64,000 bases of DNA. It comes from Marinobacter koreensis (GTDB taxonomy: Bacteria > Pseudomonadota > Gammaproteobacteria > Pseudomonadales > Oleiphilaceae). The DNA lies in assembly GCF_023156285.1 (NCBI RefSeq), contig NZ_JAKZAJ010000001.1, forward strand, positions 620,001 to 684,000. Reading direction: 5' to 3'. The notes under the pieces were generated by a model. The model was given only the letters and a program-made list of their open reading frames with translations. It was not told the DNA's origin and made no database searches. The position numbers and the translations under genes were made by a program. Positions 36,973-46,239 of this stretch are shown here, piece after piece (the stretch's first letter is position 1; each line of letters opens with the position of its first letter).

Positions 36973-36990
36973 TCGGGACGCAGGTGGAAG

Positions 36991-37014
36991 TCGGGATCTC
37001 CGGATCCCGATTTT
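36991..37014 (+). terminator. Intrinsic terminator after flagellin
   Basis: An 8-bp perfect stem TCGGGATC (36991-36998) with its complement at 37003-37010, loop TCCG, then TTTT. It lies 18 bases past the flagellin stop and should limit read-through to flaG, giving high flagellin mRNA over downstream genes. Confidence 0.88.
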
Positions 37015-37042
37015 CCGCCGTCTGAGGATAGCGAGGTAAGCT

Positions 37043-37480
37043 ATGAATGACGTTAACCTGAATAGCGCAGATCTGAAGCTGATAAGCTCCAATGGTCGGG
37101 CGCAGGCTAGGGCACTGTCGTCATCTCAGGGCGAAGGCAGGAATGCCTCCGACCTTGCTCCTTCATCCACTGGCAAGCCGGGCGAAATGTCGCTGGGGCC
37201 GCAAAAGAAGCAGGTTTCCGAAGCTCAAAAGCTTGAGAAGCGTGCGGAGTTGCAGCGGGACCAGCTTGATGATGCGGTGTCGCAGCTCAACGACTACGTC
37301 CAGAATGTCCAGCGGGATCTGCAGTTTGAGGTCGATAACGAGCGGGGTGAAACCATCGTTCGTGTTGTTGATCAGCAAACCCAGGAAGTGATTCGGCAGA
37401 TTCCGGATGAGGTGGCATTGAGGTTGGCAGAGAATTTGCAGCAGGAAGAACCGCTGTCGTTGTTCAATATCAAGGTTTAG
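37043..37480 (+). CDS. flaG: FlaG family flagellar protein
   Basis: 145 residues. The N-terminal 70 residues are low-complexity and polar; the FlaG domain follows with QLNDYVQNVQRDLQFEVDNE and the signature RVVDQQTQEVIRQIPDEVAL, ending ENLQQEEPLSLFNIKV. FlaG proteins influence filament length in polar flagellates. It sits between flagellin and fliD, the usual order in Pseudomonas and Vibrio. About 195 bases separate it from fliD, which has its own promoter; a weak stem (37520-37526 with 37541-37547) lies in this gap. Confidence 0.93.
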   Translation: MNDVNLNSADLKLISSNGRAQARALSSSQGEGRNASDLAPSSTGKPGEMSLGPQKKQVSEAQKLEKRAELQRDQLDDAVSQLNDYVQNVQRDLQFEVDNERGETIVRVVDQQTQEVIRQIPDEVALRLAENLQQEEPLSLFNIKV

Positions 37481-37607
37481 GCAATGCCGCCAGGCTTGTG
37501 AGAACAGCGGGATAACAGTACCGTCGCATCCGAAAGGGTCCGACGGTGTTCTGCTTTGAAGCCCTGGTTATAGAAAAGAACGGTTACAAATTAATCGGTA
37601 TAGAGGG

Positions 37608-37634
37608 CAAAGTTTTGCCGCCGGTTGCCGTTAA
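37608..37634 (+). promoter_or_regulatory. FliA (sigma-28) promoter for fliD
   Basis: CAAAGTTT (37608-37615), an 11-base spacer and GCCGTTAA (37627-37634) match the FliA consensus at 14 of 16 positions. It lies 41 bases before the fliD ATG and shares its -10 box with the flagellin promoter. Confidence 0.85.
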
Positions 37635-37675
37635 CTAGAATAGACTGATTGAACGCTCCCCTGAGGAGGAAGGAA

Positions 37676-39655
37676 ATGGCAGGTATATCTTCACTTGGTA
37701 TCGGATCCGGCGTCCTGAGCTCGGATCTTGTTGACCAGTTGGTGGCTGCCGAGAAAAAGCCGACATCGCAGCGTCTGGATTTCAACCAGAAGCGAACCGA
37801 AGCGCTGATCTCGGCTTATGGCAAACTGAAAAGTGCCATTACTGACCTCCGCCTGCCGATGCGTCAGCTCAGCTCCCCGGACAATCTCAAAGCGTTTTCA
37901 GGGAGTTCGTCAAACGATGGCGTGAGCGTTTCTGTTGATTCCAAAAAAGCGAGCCAGGGGACCTATACAGTCCAGGTAGACAGCCTGGCCCAGGCTCAGT
38001 CGCTGGCATCCGGTACCTTCCAGGATCGTGACACGACGGCTATTGGCAGTGGCACGCTCACCCTGAATGTGGGTGGGGAGACCGCCAATATCACCATCGA
38101 TTCCTCCAACAACACGTTGCAGGGAATTGCGGCGGCAATCAATGATGCCGGCATTGGTGCGAGTGCCGGGGTGATCGATACCGGTAGCGGCTATCGGTTG
38201 GTTTTCTCAGCAAATGAAACCGGTGTGGAAAACGCCGTTTCCGTCTCTGTCAGCGACAGCGACGGGAATAACACCGACGCGACAGGACTCTCGCAGTTTG
38301 CGTTTGATGGCACGACCAACAATCTGACGGAGACCGTCGCCGCCAAGGATGCGGTTGTTCAGGTTAACGGTATCTCCATCAGCCGGCCGACCAACAGCAT
38401 TGACAATGTGATTGATGGCGTCTCGCTTGACGTGACACAGGAAGGTATCACGTCAACGGTGAAGGTGACGCAGGATTTCAACAAGGTTGCGGACCGCGTC
38501 GGAAGCTTCGTTGACAGCTTCAACGCGCTGCAGCAGACCATCAAGGGCCTTGCAGGTTACAACGCTGAAACGGGTCAGGGCGGGATCCTCTCCGGTGATT
38601 CAACCGTTCGTGGAATCCAGAACCAGCTGCGGCAGATCATCGGACGGGTGGTTCCGGGAATGGAAAATGCCTCGGTACGGACCCTGGCCGACGTGGGCAT
38701 TTCCACGAATTACGAAACCGGTGGCCTGGATTTCGATAAGCAGAAGTTCATTGGAAAGCTGAAAGCCAACCCGAACGACGTAACGGCGTTGTTTGCGGAG
38801 CAGGGTCGTACTTCCGATGATCAGATCGAGTTCCTGCGAAGTGGTGTGAATACAGAGCCGGGGGAATATTCGGTCAATATCAGCCAGGTGGCCACTCAAG
38901 GTGCCTACACCGGTACCAATGTGGGCACGGGCAGTGTCACCATCGATGCGAACAACGATCAGTTTTCCTTGCTCGTCGATGGGGAAACATCCGTGTCGGT
39001 ACAGCTCACGGCTGGAACCTATACCCGTGACGGCCTCGCCGCCGAGATCCAGAATCAGCTTAATGCCAGTTCGGCCCTTGCCGCCAGCGGAAAATCGGTG
39101 ATCGCAGAGTTTGATGCTACCTCCGGTGCGATCAAATTCACGTCGGACAGCTACGGTAGCAACTCGAACGTAAACGTGACCTCCGTGGATACCAACACCC
39201 AGGCACAGTTGGGCCTCTCTGTCGCTTCTGGCACCGCTGGCGTTGACGTGGCGGGAACCATCAATGGCCAGCGTGCAACCGGAGAAGGTCAAAACCTGTT
39301 TGTAGAGGGCGCCGGTGGTGCAGCGGGTATCGAAGTTCGCGTAAATGGTGGTACCACAGGAAACCGGGGCAAGATCGAATTCATTCAGGGTGTTGGTGAG
39401 CGTACGGTCGATCTGATCACCAACGTTGTCGGATCAGATGGTTCTATTTCGGCAAAGACCGAGGGCTTGCGCAAGGATCTGGATCGTATCGCGGAAGACC
39501 GTGCACGACTGGATTCGCGGATTGCGTCCTATCGTGAGCGTCTGGTTGCGCAATTTACAGCCGCCGATTCACTGATTTCCCAGCTCAACAGCACCCAGGA
39601 TTACGTCAGCCAGCAGCTCGCAGCCCTGGCTCCACAGAACAACCAAAAGAACTGA
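37676..39655 (+). CDS. fliD: Flagellar filament cap protein FliD (HAP2)
   Basis: 659 residues from ATG 37676 behind GAGGAGGAAGGA. The N-terminal FliD domain (GISSLGIGSGVLSSDLVDQL, VAAEKKPTSQRLDF) and C-terminal coiled-coil domain (KTEGLRKDLDRIAEDRARLD; FTAADSLISQLNSTQDYVSQ) are typical, with two flagellin-IN motifs in the middle (TYTVQVDSLAQAQSLASGTF; GEYSVNISQVATQGAYTGTN). FliD caps the filament and helps insert flagellin monomers. It is longer than enteric FliD (about 470) because of the middle domain, as is common in marine species. Followed by fliS after 41 bases. Confidence 0.96.
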   Translation: MAGISSLGIGSGVLSSDLVDQLVAAEKKPTSQRLDFNQKRTEALISAYGKLKSAITDLRLPMRQLSSPDNLKAFSGSSSNDGVSVSVDSKKASQGTYTVQVDSLAQAQSLASGTFQDRDTTAIGSGTLTLNVGGETANITIDSSNNTLQGIAAAINDAGIGASAGVIDTGSGYRLVFSANETGVENAVSVSVSDSDGNNTDATGLSQFAFDGTTNNLTETVAAKDAVVQVNGISISRPTNSIDNVIDGVSLDVTQEGITSTVKVTQDFNKVADRVGSFVDSFNALQQTIKGLAGYNAETGQGGILSGDSTVRGIQNQLRQIIGRVVPGMENASVRTLADVGISTNYETGGLDFDKQKFIGKLKANPNDVTALFAEQGRTSDDQIEFLRSGVNTEPGEYSVNISQVATQGAYTGTNVGTGSVTIDANNDQFSLLVDGETSVSVQLTAGTYTRDGLAAEIQNQLNASSALAASGKSVIAEFDATSGAIKFTSDSYGSNSNVNVTSVDTNTQAQLGLSVASGTAGVDVAGTINGQRATGEGQNLFVEGAGGAAGIEVRVNGGTTGNRGKIEFIQGVGERTVDLITNVVGSDGSISAKTEGLRKDLDRIAEDRARLDSRIASYRERLVAQFTAADSLISQLNSTQDYVSQQLAALAPQNNQKN

Positions 39656-39696
39656 TCCGGTGAACGGACAGTTCGAGTGTCGAAAAGAGGTTTGAT

Positions 39697-40098
39697 ATGA
39701 ACGGTTTGCAGGCATACCAGCGCGTAAACACCCAAACCAGCATCACCGATGCGGATCCTCACAAGTTGATCCAACTCCTGTACAACGGGGCGATTGAGCG
39801 GATCAACATGGCCAAGGCACGCATGCAGGCGAAGGATTACGCGGGTAAGGCCCAGCTTCTGAACAAGGCCATCGAGATCATTGGCGGCTTGCGCTCTTTC
39901 CTCGATTTCGAGAGGGGCGGAGACCTGGCAGCGCGCCTTGAAGGTCTGTATGACTACATGGAGCGTACCCTTCTGGAAGGCAGCGCCAAAAACGATGTCG
40001 CCAAGCTTGATGAAGTTCTGGAACTGCTCCGCTCCATCAAGGAGGGCTGGGACGGCATCCGCGAAGAAGTGGTCTCTCAGCAACAAGCGGTCGGCTGA
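39697..40098 (+). CDS. fliS: Flagellin export chaperone FliS
   Basis: 133 residues, all helical, with the FliS core ADPHKLIQLLYNGAIERINM, KAIEIIGGLRSFLDFERGGD and LYDYMERTLLEGSAKNDVAK. It binds the C-terminus of flagellin in the cytoplasm, preventing premature assembly and delivering it to the export gate. It forms a unit with fliD. A short GC-rich stem (GCCCTC/GAGGGC at 40126-40142) follows but without a T-run. No fliT follows; argG is next. Confidence 0.95.
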   Translation: MNGLQAYQRVNTQTSITDADPHKLIQLLYNGAIERINMAKARMQAKDYAGKAQLLNKAIEIIGGLRSFLDFERGGDLAARLEGLYDYMERTLLEGSAKNDVAKLDEVLELLRSIKEGWDGIREEVVSQQQAVG

Positions 40099-40246
40099 GT
40101 TCCAACAAAACACCTATCCGAAGCCGCCCTCGCACGGAGGGCAGGCTTTGGTGTGGTTGCCCTCCCAATAGCCAATCCCCCGTCACTCCCGTACAATAGC
40201 GCCCTTATTTTCAACACATCCATTCTGTTCAGTCTGGAGCAAGGGC

Positions 40247-41458
40247 ATGTCTGATATCAAAAAGGTGGTGCTGGCCTATTCCGGTGGCCTGGATACTTCC
40301 GTAATCGTTCGGTGGTTGCAGGATACCTATAACTGCGAGGTGGTGACCTTCACCGCTGACATCGGCCAGGGCGAGGAAGTCGAGCCGGCGCGCGCAAAGG
40401 CCGAGGCGCTGGGCGTCAAGGAAATCTATATCGAGGATCTGCGCGACGAGTTCGTTCGCGATTACGTCTTCCCGATGTTCCGTGCAAACACCATCTACGA
40501 AGGTGAGTACCTGCTGGGTACCTCCATTGCCCGCCCGCTGATTGCCAAGCGACTGGTGGAGATTGCCAACGAAACCGGCGCGGATGCCATTTCTCACGGC
40601 GCCACCGGTAAGGGTAATGATCAGGTCCGTTTCGAGCTGGGCGCCTATGCACTCAAGCCGGGTGTGAAGGTGATTGCGCCCTGGCGTGAGTGGGATCTGA
40701 ACTCCCGGGAAAAGCTGCTGGCCTACTGCGACGAGCGTGACATCCCGGTGGAGAAGAAGAAGGGCAAGTCGCCTTACTCCATGGACGCCAACCTGCTGCA
40801 CATTTCCTATGAGGGCATCAACCTCGAGGATCCCTGGGCGGAAGCCGAGGAAGATATGTGGCGCTGGAGTGTTTCCCCGGAGGCCGCTCCGGACAAGCCG
40901 ACTTACGTTGAGCTGACCTACCGCAAGGGCGACATCGTGGCCATCAATGGCCAGGAGATGAAGCCGCACGAAGTTCTGGAAACTCTGAACAAGCTGGCGG
41001 GTGAGAATGGTATTGGTCGTCTGGACATCGTCGAGAACCGCTATGTGGGCATGAAGTCTCGCGGCTGTTACGAGACCCCGGGCGGAACCATCATGCTGCG
41101 CGCCCATCGCGCCATTGAGTCCATCACCCTGGACCGTGAAGTCGCGCACCTGAAAGACAGTCTCATGCCGCGCTATGCCGAGGTGATCTACAACGGTTAC
41201 TGGTGGTCACCGGAGCGGGAAGCCCTGCAGGCGCTGATTGATCAGACCCAGGAATACGTGAACGGTACGGTTCGTCTGAAGCTCTACAAGGGCAACGTCG
41301 ATGTGGCCGGTCGGAAGTCTGACGATTCTCTGTTCGATGAGAAGATCGCCACCTTCGAGGAAGATCAGGGTGCCTATGACCAGAAGGATGCGGAAGGCTT
41401 CATCAAGCTGAACGCTCTGCGTTTGCGGATCGCCGCTGGTAAGGGCCGCAAGCTTTAA
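40247..41458 (+). CDS. argG: Argininosuccinate synthase
   Basis: 403 residues, the standard type 1 length. ATP-pyrophosphatase loop [14 protein letters not shown] at residues 7-20, then [24 protein letters not shown] and [11 protein letters not shown]. It joins citrulline and aspartate with ATP to give argininosuccinate, the penultimate step of arginine synthesis. It has its own upstream region (40099-40246) and is monocistronic, ending at a perfect intrinsic terminator. Confidence 0.97.
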   Translation: MSDIKKVVLAYSGGLDTSVIVRWLQDTYNCEVVTFTADIGQGEEVEPARAKAEALGVKEIYIEDLRDEFVRDYVFPMFRANTIYEGEYLLGTSIARPLIAKRLVEIANETGADAISHGATGKGNDQVRFELGAYALKPGVKVIAPWREWDLNSREKLLAYCDERDIPVEKKKGKSPYSMDANLLHISYEGINLEDPWAEAEEDMWRWSVSPEAAPDKPTYVELTYRKGDIVAINGQEMKPHEVLETLNKLAGENGIGRLDIVENRYVGMKSRGCYETPGGTIMLRAHRAIESITLDREVAHLKDSLMPRYAEVIYNGYWWSPEREALQALIDQTQEYVNGTVRLKLYKGNVDVAGRKSDDSLFDEKIATFEEDQGAYDQKDAEGFIKLNALRLRIAAGKGRKL

Positions 41459-41467
41459 GGCATGAAC

Positions 41468-41504
41468 ATGGGGTCAGATGAACTTTTCATCTGACCCCAT
41501 TTTT
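41468..41504. terminator. Bidirectional terminator; GGGGTCAGATGAA palindrome, copy 2
   Basis: A 15-bp perfect stem (41468-41482 with 41486-41500), loop CTT, followed by TTTTA. The core arms are identical to the palindrome after sbcB (21715-21759). The T-run also forms the stop codon region of the convergent AraC gene, so it ends argG and possibly the regulator. Confidence 0.9.
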
Positions 41505-42516
41505 ATCCCCCACGAAACTCCCCCGGCGTTTTCCCCGTCACCGCTTTGAACTTCCGGTGAAACGATGTCGTTTCGCTGTATCCCAGTCTCAACGCAATAT
41601 CCGGAATGGCCAGTTCGCTGTTCCGCAGATAGTCCTCTGCCATGGTCTGCCGCACGTCGTCGAGGAGTTGCTGGTAAGACACGCCCTCCTGGCTCAGCTT
41701 TCGTTGCAGGGTGCGACGTGTCATGCCCAGGTCTTCTGCCACCATGTCCTGTCGGGTAATGCCTTGCATCAGTTGCTGCTGAATGCTGTGTCGAACTTTC
41801 GAAGGGAGGTCGTCGCCGGTTTCCAGAGAGGCCAATTGACTGAGCGCATGGGCTTCCAGGGTTTTCCGGAGCAGGGGGTCCGGCTGTCGGAGGCGGGTTT
41901 CAAGGAGATCCTTTTTGAGGGTGACACTGTCCTGATCGGAGGAAAACTGTACCGGGCAGTGCCATCGTTCCTCATAGGCCCGTTCAAGATCCGGGCCCGG
42001 GGAAGGGCGCCGCAGTTTTACCAGGCTCGGTGACGCCTCCTGATTGTCCGCGAGCCAGCGGGCGTAGTTCACCCAGGAGGCAAACACGTTATCCACCAGT
42101 TGCGGCCGAACGACAGGGTCGTTGTAGTTGCAGTTCCAGGTCAGTTTGATGTCGTCGCCTTTCATGGCGAGGCTGGTGGTGCCCATGTCTCCAACGAGTT
42201 TTTCGAACGGCGCAATGCGTGCCACGGCTTCGCCCAGGGTTGCGCAGCTCATGGTGATGTAGCCAAGCACGCTGTAGGAGCCGGGTTGAACGAAGTCGCC
42301 TGTTTCCAGACCCAGGATCGGGTTGCCGGTTTGTTCGCACAATAAACGGATAAAGTACTGGAACTGCTCGCCGTTAATGCGGCCGTCGTCGGTGTCCAGG
42401 ATGTTCTGGTCCAGTTCGGCTTGGTCGAAAAGGCGATTGATGTCCATGCCGGCCGAATCGGCAGCACGAATGTATTGGCGAAGGGCAGCAACGGAGGCGG
42501 TTCCGAGAGTTTTCAT
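41503..42516 (-). CDS. AraC-family transcriptional regulator (arabinose-binding-like N-domain)
   Basis: 337 residues. The N-terminal two-thirds resemble the AraC sensor family found in OruR and PhaD-type regulators (RLFDQAELDQNILDTDDGRI; GNPILGLETGDFVQPGSYSV). The C-terminal 100 residues hold the double helix-turn-helix (QDMVAEDLGMTRRTLQRKLS; IPDIALRLGYSETTSFHRKF). It is a cytoplasmic DNA-binding activator or repressor; ligand unknown. It converges on argG and has a 595-base spacer upstream with no obvious target gene. Confidence 0.9.
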   Translation of the reverse strand: MKTLGTASVAALRQYIRAADSAGMDINRLFDQAELDQNILDTDDGRINGEQFQYFIRLLCEQTGNPILGLETGDFVQPGSYSVLGYITMSCATLGEAVARIAPFEKLVGDMGTTSLAMKGDDIKLTWNCNYNDPVVRPQLVDNVFASWVNYARWLADNQEASPSLVKLRRPSPGPDLERAYEERWHCPVQFSSDQDSVTLKKDLLETRLRQPDPLLRKTLEAHALSQLASLETGDDLPSKVRHSIQQQLMQGITRQDMVAEDLGMTRRTLQRKLSQEGVSYQQLLDDVRQTMAEDYLRNSELAIPDIALRLGYSETTSFHRKFKAVTGKTPGEFRGG

Positions 42517-43111
42517 TATGGCAGAGATTTTTTGGAAGTTGTCAGTACCTGACTATACCTGAATGGACAGAAGAACTGGTGTCGAAAATAGAAGAAAGAG
42601 TGTAGGTTGACACCTAACCGACTCAGCGCCGCGTTTTGCCTATGATTCCGACCAAAGCATCTCTTCCTGGGGGCTAAACTGCAGGAGGTCAGTGCACAGG
42701 GGATATGACTTGCTCCCGCATCTAATCTGAATACTCTCCAGTGATGAACATTAATACGATGAGAAAGGAGTGGAGCGTTGAGCGCAGGTCAGAGTCGTCG
42801 AGGCAGTTGTCGTGATAATGCGGTTGTAGAGTGAATCTTTCTTCTAATAAATAGAGAAAAAATGTAACAGAAGATCCACTGGATTGAGTAACATTAAGTC
42901 CCAATAACTTCAACTCGATCGAGATGCTCAAAAATTGAGCCCGATGCCACGGAAACATAGCGGGTAGTCCGACGTCGACAATGTTATACCGTATTTTATT
43001 CAGCGATCAGGCGTCTAGGTGTTCGCGGGCTTGTCATTAGACATGATAAAATGACTAGAAGATAAGTTCCCGTGTCGCTACAACTGGCTCACCTTTAGAG
43101 GGTATTATCAA
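42517..43111. other. Gene-poor AT-rich spacer
   Basis: 595 bases between divergent araC-type and sulfotransferase genes. A 78-codon minus-strand frame (42958-42722) has no recognisable domain or good ribosome site and is not called. Composition shifts to AT-rich around 42.7 kb, marking the left edge of a probable acquired segment. No tRNA, IS or repeat was recognised at the junction. Confidence 0.5.
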
Positions 43112-44149
43112 ATGTTCGATAACTCTGTTTTCCACGTCGGAATGCCAAGAACATCGACTACTTGGCATCAAAATCAACTGTTTCCTGTTATGAAAAACGT
43201 CAATTTTTGTGGTCGGAGGGGTATGAGTAATGTCTATGACCCTTCGTCAGCAAGACAGCAAAGTGTCGACTCTCGCGCTCTACATGATCTTTTTTGGACA
43301 TATTTGAACAGGGCTAACTTGAGAGAATGGGAAGACTTTAAAAAGAAGTGTGGAAAAATTCTAGACGAAAATAAGAATAACATCCTAAGTCAGGAATTGG
43401 TCTTATTCCCGGAGTTTGGCAATGTCTCATTGGAGGAGCGTATAAGACGTATCTCAGAGATTCTTCCGAAAATAAGGATCTACATCACTATAAGGCGACA
43501 GATAGATTACCTTAAATCAGTACACTCTACTTCATTGAAGGGTTTGGGTAACCCTATGTCGCAAAAACAATATATTGAAATGTTCGCTTTACCCCTACAA
43601 ATTGGATTTCAAGGGGTTTTGGACTATGAGTACATCATCTCGTTATTTCGTGATCGTGGACACGAGTGCCACATTATACCATATGAATTGATTTTGGATG
43701 ATAAGGCGGAATTTTTATCACGTGTAAACAAATTTTTTAAACAGCATATTAAGGTGTCTGAAATTGACTTTGAGCCAAAGCATGCCAGTGATTCACTTGA
43801 TGAGTCTAAAATTAGGAGTATAATTAACATTAACAATAGGCATTTCTTCGGATCCGGGCTGGGTTCTGTACCAATTGCTGAATCGATACTTCATTTGGTA
43901 GCTAAAGATAGCGCAACTTTCAAGAAGTGGCTTAATGAAATTGAGATAAGTGGTGCGGTATGGAACTCGGTGAAAATTGACATCAAGATAAGAGAAAACC
44001 TAGCGCAGTCTTTTAGGAAGACGTTTGCTCAAAATGAATGGGAGTCTCCCCCAGAGCTCGACGCAAGAATAATGTCTTTGTATCGCGAAAGTAATGAAAA
44101 ACTAGATAGAGTTTTTGACTTGGATTTGAAGAAATATGGCTACTACTAG
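43112..44149 (+). CDS. Sulfotransferase-domain protein
   Basis: 345 residues, AT-rich. The N-terminal P-loop-like PAPS site is HVGMPRTSTTWHQNQLFP (residues 8-25), the classic 5'-phosphosulfate loop. IYITIRRQIDYLKSVHS near residues 128-144 fits the 3'-phosphate Arg and Ser. It would move sulfate from PAPS to a hydroxyl on a glycan or other acceptor. It stands alone, flanked by noncoding AT-rich DNA, and has codon usage unlike its neighbours, so it is probably acquired. A role in decorating the surface glycans made elsewhere in this window is possible but unproven. Confidence 0.78.
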   Translation: MFDNSVFHVGMPRTSTTWHQNQLFPVMKNVNFCGRRGMSNVYDPSSARQQSVDSRALHDLFWTYLNRANLREWEDFKKKCGKILDENKNNILSQELVLFPEFGNVSLEERIRRISEILPKIRIYITIRRQIDYLKSVHSTSLKGLGNPMSQKQYIEMFALPLQIGFQGVLDYEYIISLFRDRGHECHIIPYELILDDKAEFLSRVNKFFKQHIKVSEIDFEPKHASDSLDESKIRSIININNRHFFGSGLGSVPIAESILHLVAKDSATFKKWLNEIEISGAVWNSVKIDIKIRENLAQSFRKTFAQNEWESPPELDARIMSLYRESNEKLDRVFDLDLKKYGYY

Positions 44150-44643
44150 ACGCTTGGATTCCTTGCTTTTTGTGAATCCAGAAAAGCTTAAATACGATAT
44201 GTGTTTTTACAATCGTGCAGAAGGCTGAAGAAGCAAAGGTGAGCACCTTATAACCTGAGTTACCCTAATAAGAGGGGGCCGGGTCACCCACCCTCTTCAA
44301 TTTGATCTACAATGGCCAATACAAAGCCCAAGTTGCAATCCGTTTGAATGCGCTTTTTGACGGCGGGGTTAATGATACCCGATTTTTCATTTTTCAGATG
44401 ACAACAAATTTCCGGGCGGAACGTAGACGACAAAAAGGCCAGCTAAAAAGCTGGCCTAAAAAATTCGGAAAGAACGAAAGTGCCTGAAAAATTCGTTGAT
44501 CCTGTGGAAGTCCCAGTTGGCGGCGGAGGTACTACACGGCTCCTCCGCCCTGGGGGATACTGCTTGAATCCACAATGTCAGAATAGGCGTTTCGCTCTGC
44601 CGTGTCTGTGTGTGATGTGTGTCTCAGTGTTACTGAATGTTTT
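44150..44643. other. Noncoding stretch after the sulfotransferase gene
   Basis: 494 bases. A weak hairpin (AAGAGGG 44270-44276 with CCCTCTT 44291-44297) may end the sulfotransferase transcript. A firm minus-strand terminator at 44436-44457 serves the response regulator gene. A 61-codon frame at 44302-44487 crosses that terminator and is not credible. The AT-rich segment ends near 44.27 kb. Confidence 0.5.
44436..44457 (-). terminator. Intrinsic terminator of the REC-GGDEF gene
   Basis: A 9-bp perfect stem AGGCCAGCT (44436-44444) with its complement at 44449-44457 and a 4-base loop. On the minus strand it is followed by TTTTTG. It lies about 190 bases beyond the response regulator stop. Confidence 0.85.
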
Positions 44644-45615
44644 TTAGGCACTCGCGGTGATGTCGGGCGAAGTTTCCGTGAACCGACGCGTCTCATAGGC
44701 GTCCACGAGCCCCTGCACGGCAGCACGTTCCATGTCCGGAACGGAGGGCGTGCCGTTCTGGGCATCGGCCTTGCACAGCACCATGCCGGCCTCAACCGAG
44801 ACATACCCCGCGGTGGTTTTCAGCGCCTTGTGGTTGATGCCGTCAAACACGCGCCGGAAGGCGGCGGTGGTGCACAGATCGCTGTTGGGGAAATAGGCAA
44901 CCATGGCGAACTGGTTGTCGCCCACCCGACACAGGGTATCGATCGGGCGAATCAGGGCGCTCAGGCGCCGGGCAATACCGATTGCCAGCTCGCTCATGAT
45001 GGAAGGGGGATGTTTGCGCTTGAGTTCCTGCCAGTTGCGAATACCGCACAACACATAGGCAGAGGCGCCGCCCCGGGCTTCTGAATGCCGCAGGATTTTC
45101 TGCAGTCGTTCCCGGGCGTATTTGTTGTTACACAGGCCGGTTTCCAGGTCGATGATGTTGGTCGATTCCAGCTCCCGGTTGTTCTCGATCAGCAGTGCGT
45201 TGGCTCGCAGCAGGGTGTTCTGGCGGTCGGCCATCCGGTCGGCCGCGAAGATCCGGGGGATGAGCTGCTTGGTCATGTCCGACTTGTAGATGAAGTCGTC
45301 CACGCCCCGGTCGAAGGCCTCGGACAGCGCCTCGACACTCTCCCTGGCCGTCAGCAGGATCACGTAGGTGTAGTGGTTGTTCTGCTCGTCCTGCTGTCGT
45401 ACCCGGTCGGTCAGCTGGAGGCCGTCCATTTCCGGCATCAGCCAGTCGGCAATCAGCACGCTGACCGCGCGCTGTTCAATCAGCTCAAGCGCCATGGGCG
45501 CGTTATGGGCAATGCGTACGTCGCGATAACCGGCATTTTTCAGGGTGCGGCTAACCACCATACTACTGAATTTGGCGTCATCTACTACGAGAATGGGGAG
45601 GTCAAGGTTTGGCAT
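44644..45615 (-). CDS. Response regulator with degenerate GGDEF domain
   Basis: 323 residues. The receiver domain (ILVVDDAKFSSMVVSRTL; phospho-acceptor Asp57 in LIADWLMPEMDG; Lys in FIYKSD) is followed by a short helix and a GGDEF-like domain starting at IIDLETGLCNNKYARERLQK. The active-site loop reads RVGDNQFAMVAYF in place of GGDEF, so cyclase activity is unlikely; it may bind GTP or c-di-GMP or act by protein contact. It is divergent from yajQ, a c-di-GMP-binding protein gene, 127 bases away. Confidence 0.87.
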   Translation of the reverse strand: MPNLDLPILVVDDAKFSSMVVSRTLKNAGYRDVRIAHNAPMALELIEQRAVSVLIADWLMPEMDGLQLTDRVRQQDEQNNHYTYVILLTARESVEALSEAFDRGVDDFIYKSDMTKQLIPRIFAADRMADRQNTLLRANALLIENNRELESTNIIDLETGLCNNKYARERLQKILRHSEARGGASAYVLCGIRNWQELKRKHPPSIMSELAIGIARRLSALIRPIDTLCRVGDNQFAMVAYFPNSDLCTTAAFRRVFDGINHKALKTTAGYVSVEAGMVLCKADAQNGTPSVPDMERAAVQGLVDAYETRRFTETSPDITASA

Positions 45616-45742
45616 TATTCTCTACTTCTTACCAGTCCATTGTCAGATGCGGTGAATGTCCGCACTTGGTATGATCGGCGGCAATTTCCAACATAATATG
45701 TCACGCAAGTATACCCTTGCGCATGCCCGGAGAATAACGACC

Positions 45743-46225
45743 ATGCCCTCTTTTGACATAGTTTCTGAAATTGATATGCACGAAGTCACAAATGCGGTGG
45801 ATCAGGCCAAACGTGAACTGGGCAACCGCTGGGATTTCAAAAACGTGGAAGCAGACATCGAACTGGACGACAAGCGCATCACGCTGAGTTCCGAGCAGGA
45901 ATTTCAGCTTGAGCAACTCAAGGACATGCTTCGCATGGCCTTTGCCAAACGCAACATCGATACCCGGGCGCTGGCGGAAGACGGCGATAGCAAGGCCGGC
46001 AAGCTGGTGCGTCAACACTTCACCCTGAAGCAGGGCATCGAGACCGACATGGCGAAGAAGATCGTCAAGATGATCAAGGACCAGAAAATGAAGGTTCAGG
46101 CCAGCATCCAGGGCGACAAGGTGCGGGTGACTGGCAAGAAGCGGGATGACCTGCAGGGCGCCATCGCCATGCTGAAGGAAGCAGAGCTGGACATTCCGCT
46201 GCAGTTCAACAATTTCCGCGACTGA
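45743..46225 (+). CDS. yajQ: YajQ-family cyclic-di-GMP-binding protein
   Basis: 160 residues, the normal YajQ length, from ATG 45743 (GGAG 10 bases upstream); an in-frame extension to 45656 is rejected. It has the family start [54 protein letters not shown] and the end [10 protein letters not shown]. Two RNP-like alpha/beta folds bind nucleic acid, and in Xanthomonas and Pseudomonas the protein binds c-di-GMP and affects transcription and virulence. It lies just upstream of the AmpG-like transporter. Confidence 0.95.
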   Translation: MPSFDIVSEIDMHEVTNAVDQAKRELGNRWDFKNVEADIELDDKRITLSSEQEFQLEQLKDMLRMAFAKRNIDTRALAEDGDSKAGKLVRQHFTLKQGIETDMAKKIVKMIKDQKMKVQASIQGDKVRVTGKKRDDLQGAIAMLKEAELDIPLQFNNFRD

Positions 46226-46239
46226 CCCGGAGCAGACCT

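Noticed and set aside
40229..41149. 306-codon minus-strand open frame opposite argG
   Set aside because: Antisense shadow of argG with no domain or ribosome site.
42722..42958. 78-codon minus-strand frame in the spacer before the sulfotransferase
   Set aside because: No domain, no ribosome site; similar chance frames are expected in AT-rich DNA.
44302..44487. 61-codon plus-strand frame
   Set aside because: It contains an intrinsic terminator hairpin of the opposite-strand gene and resembles no protein.
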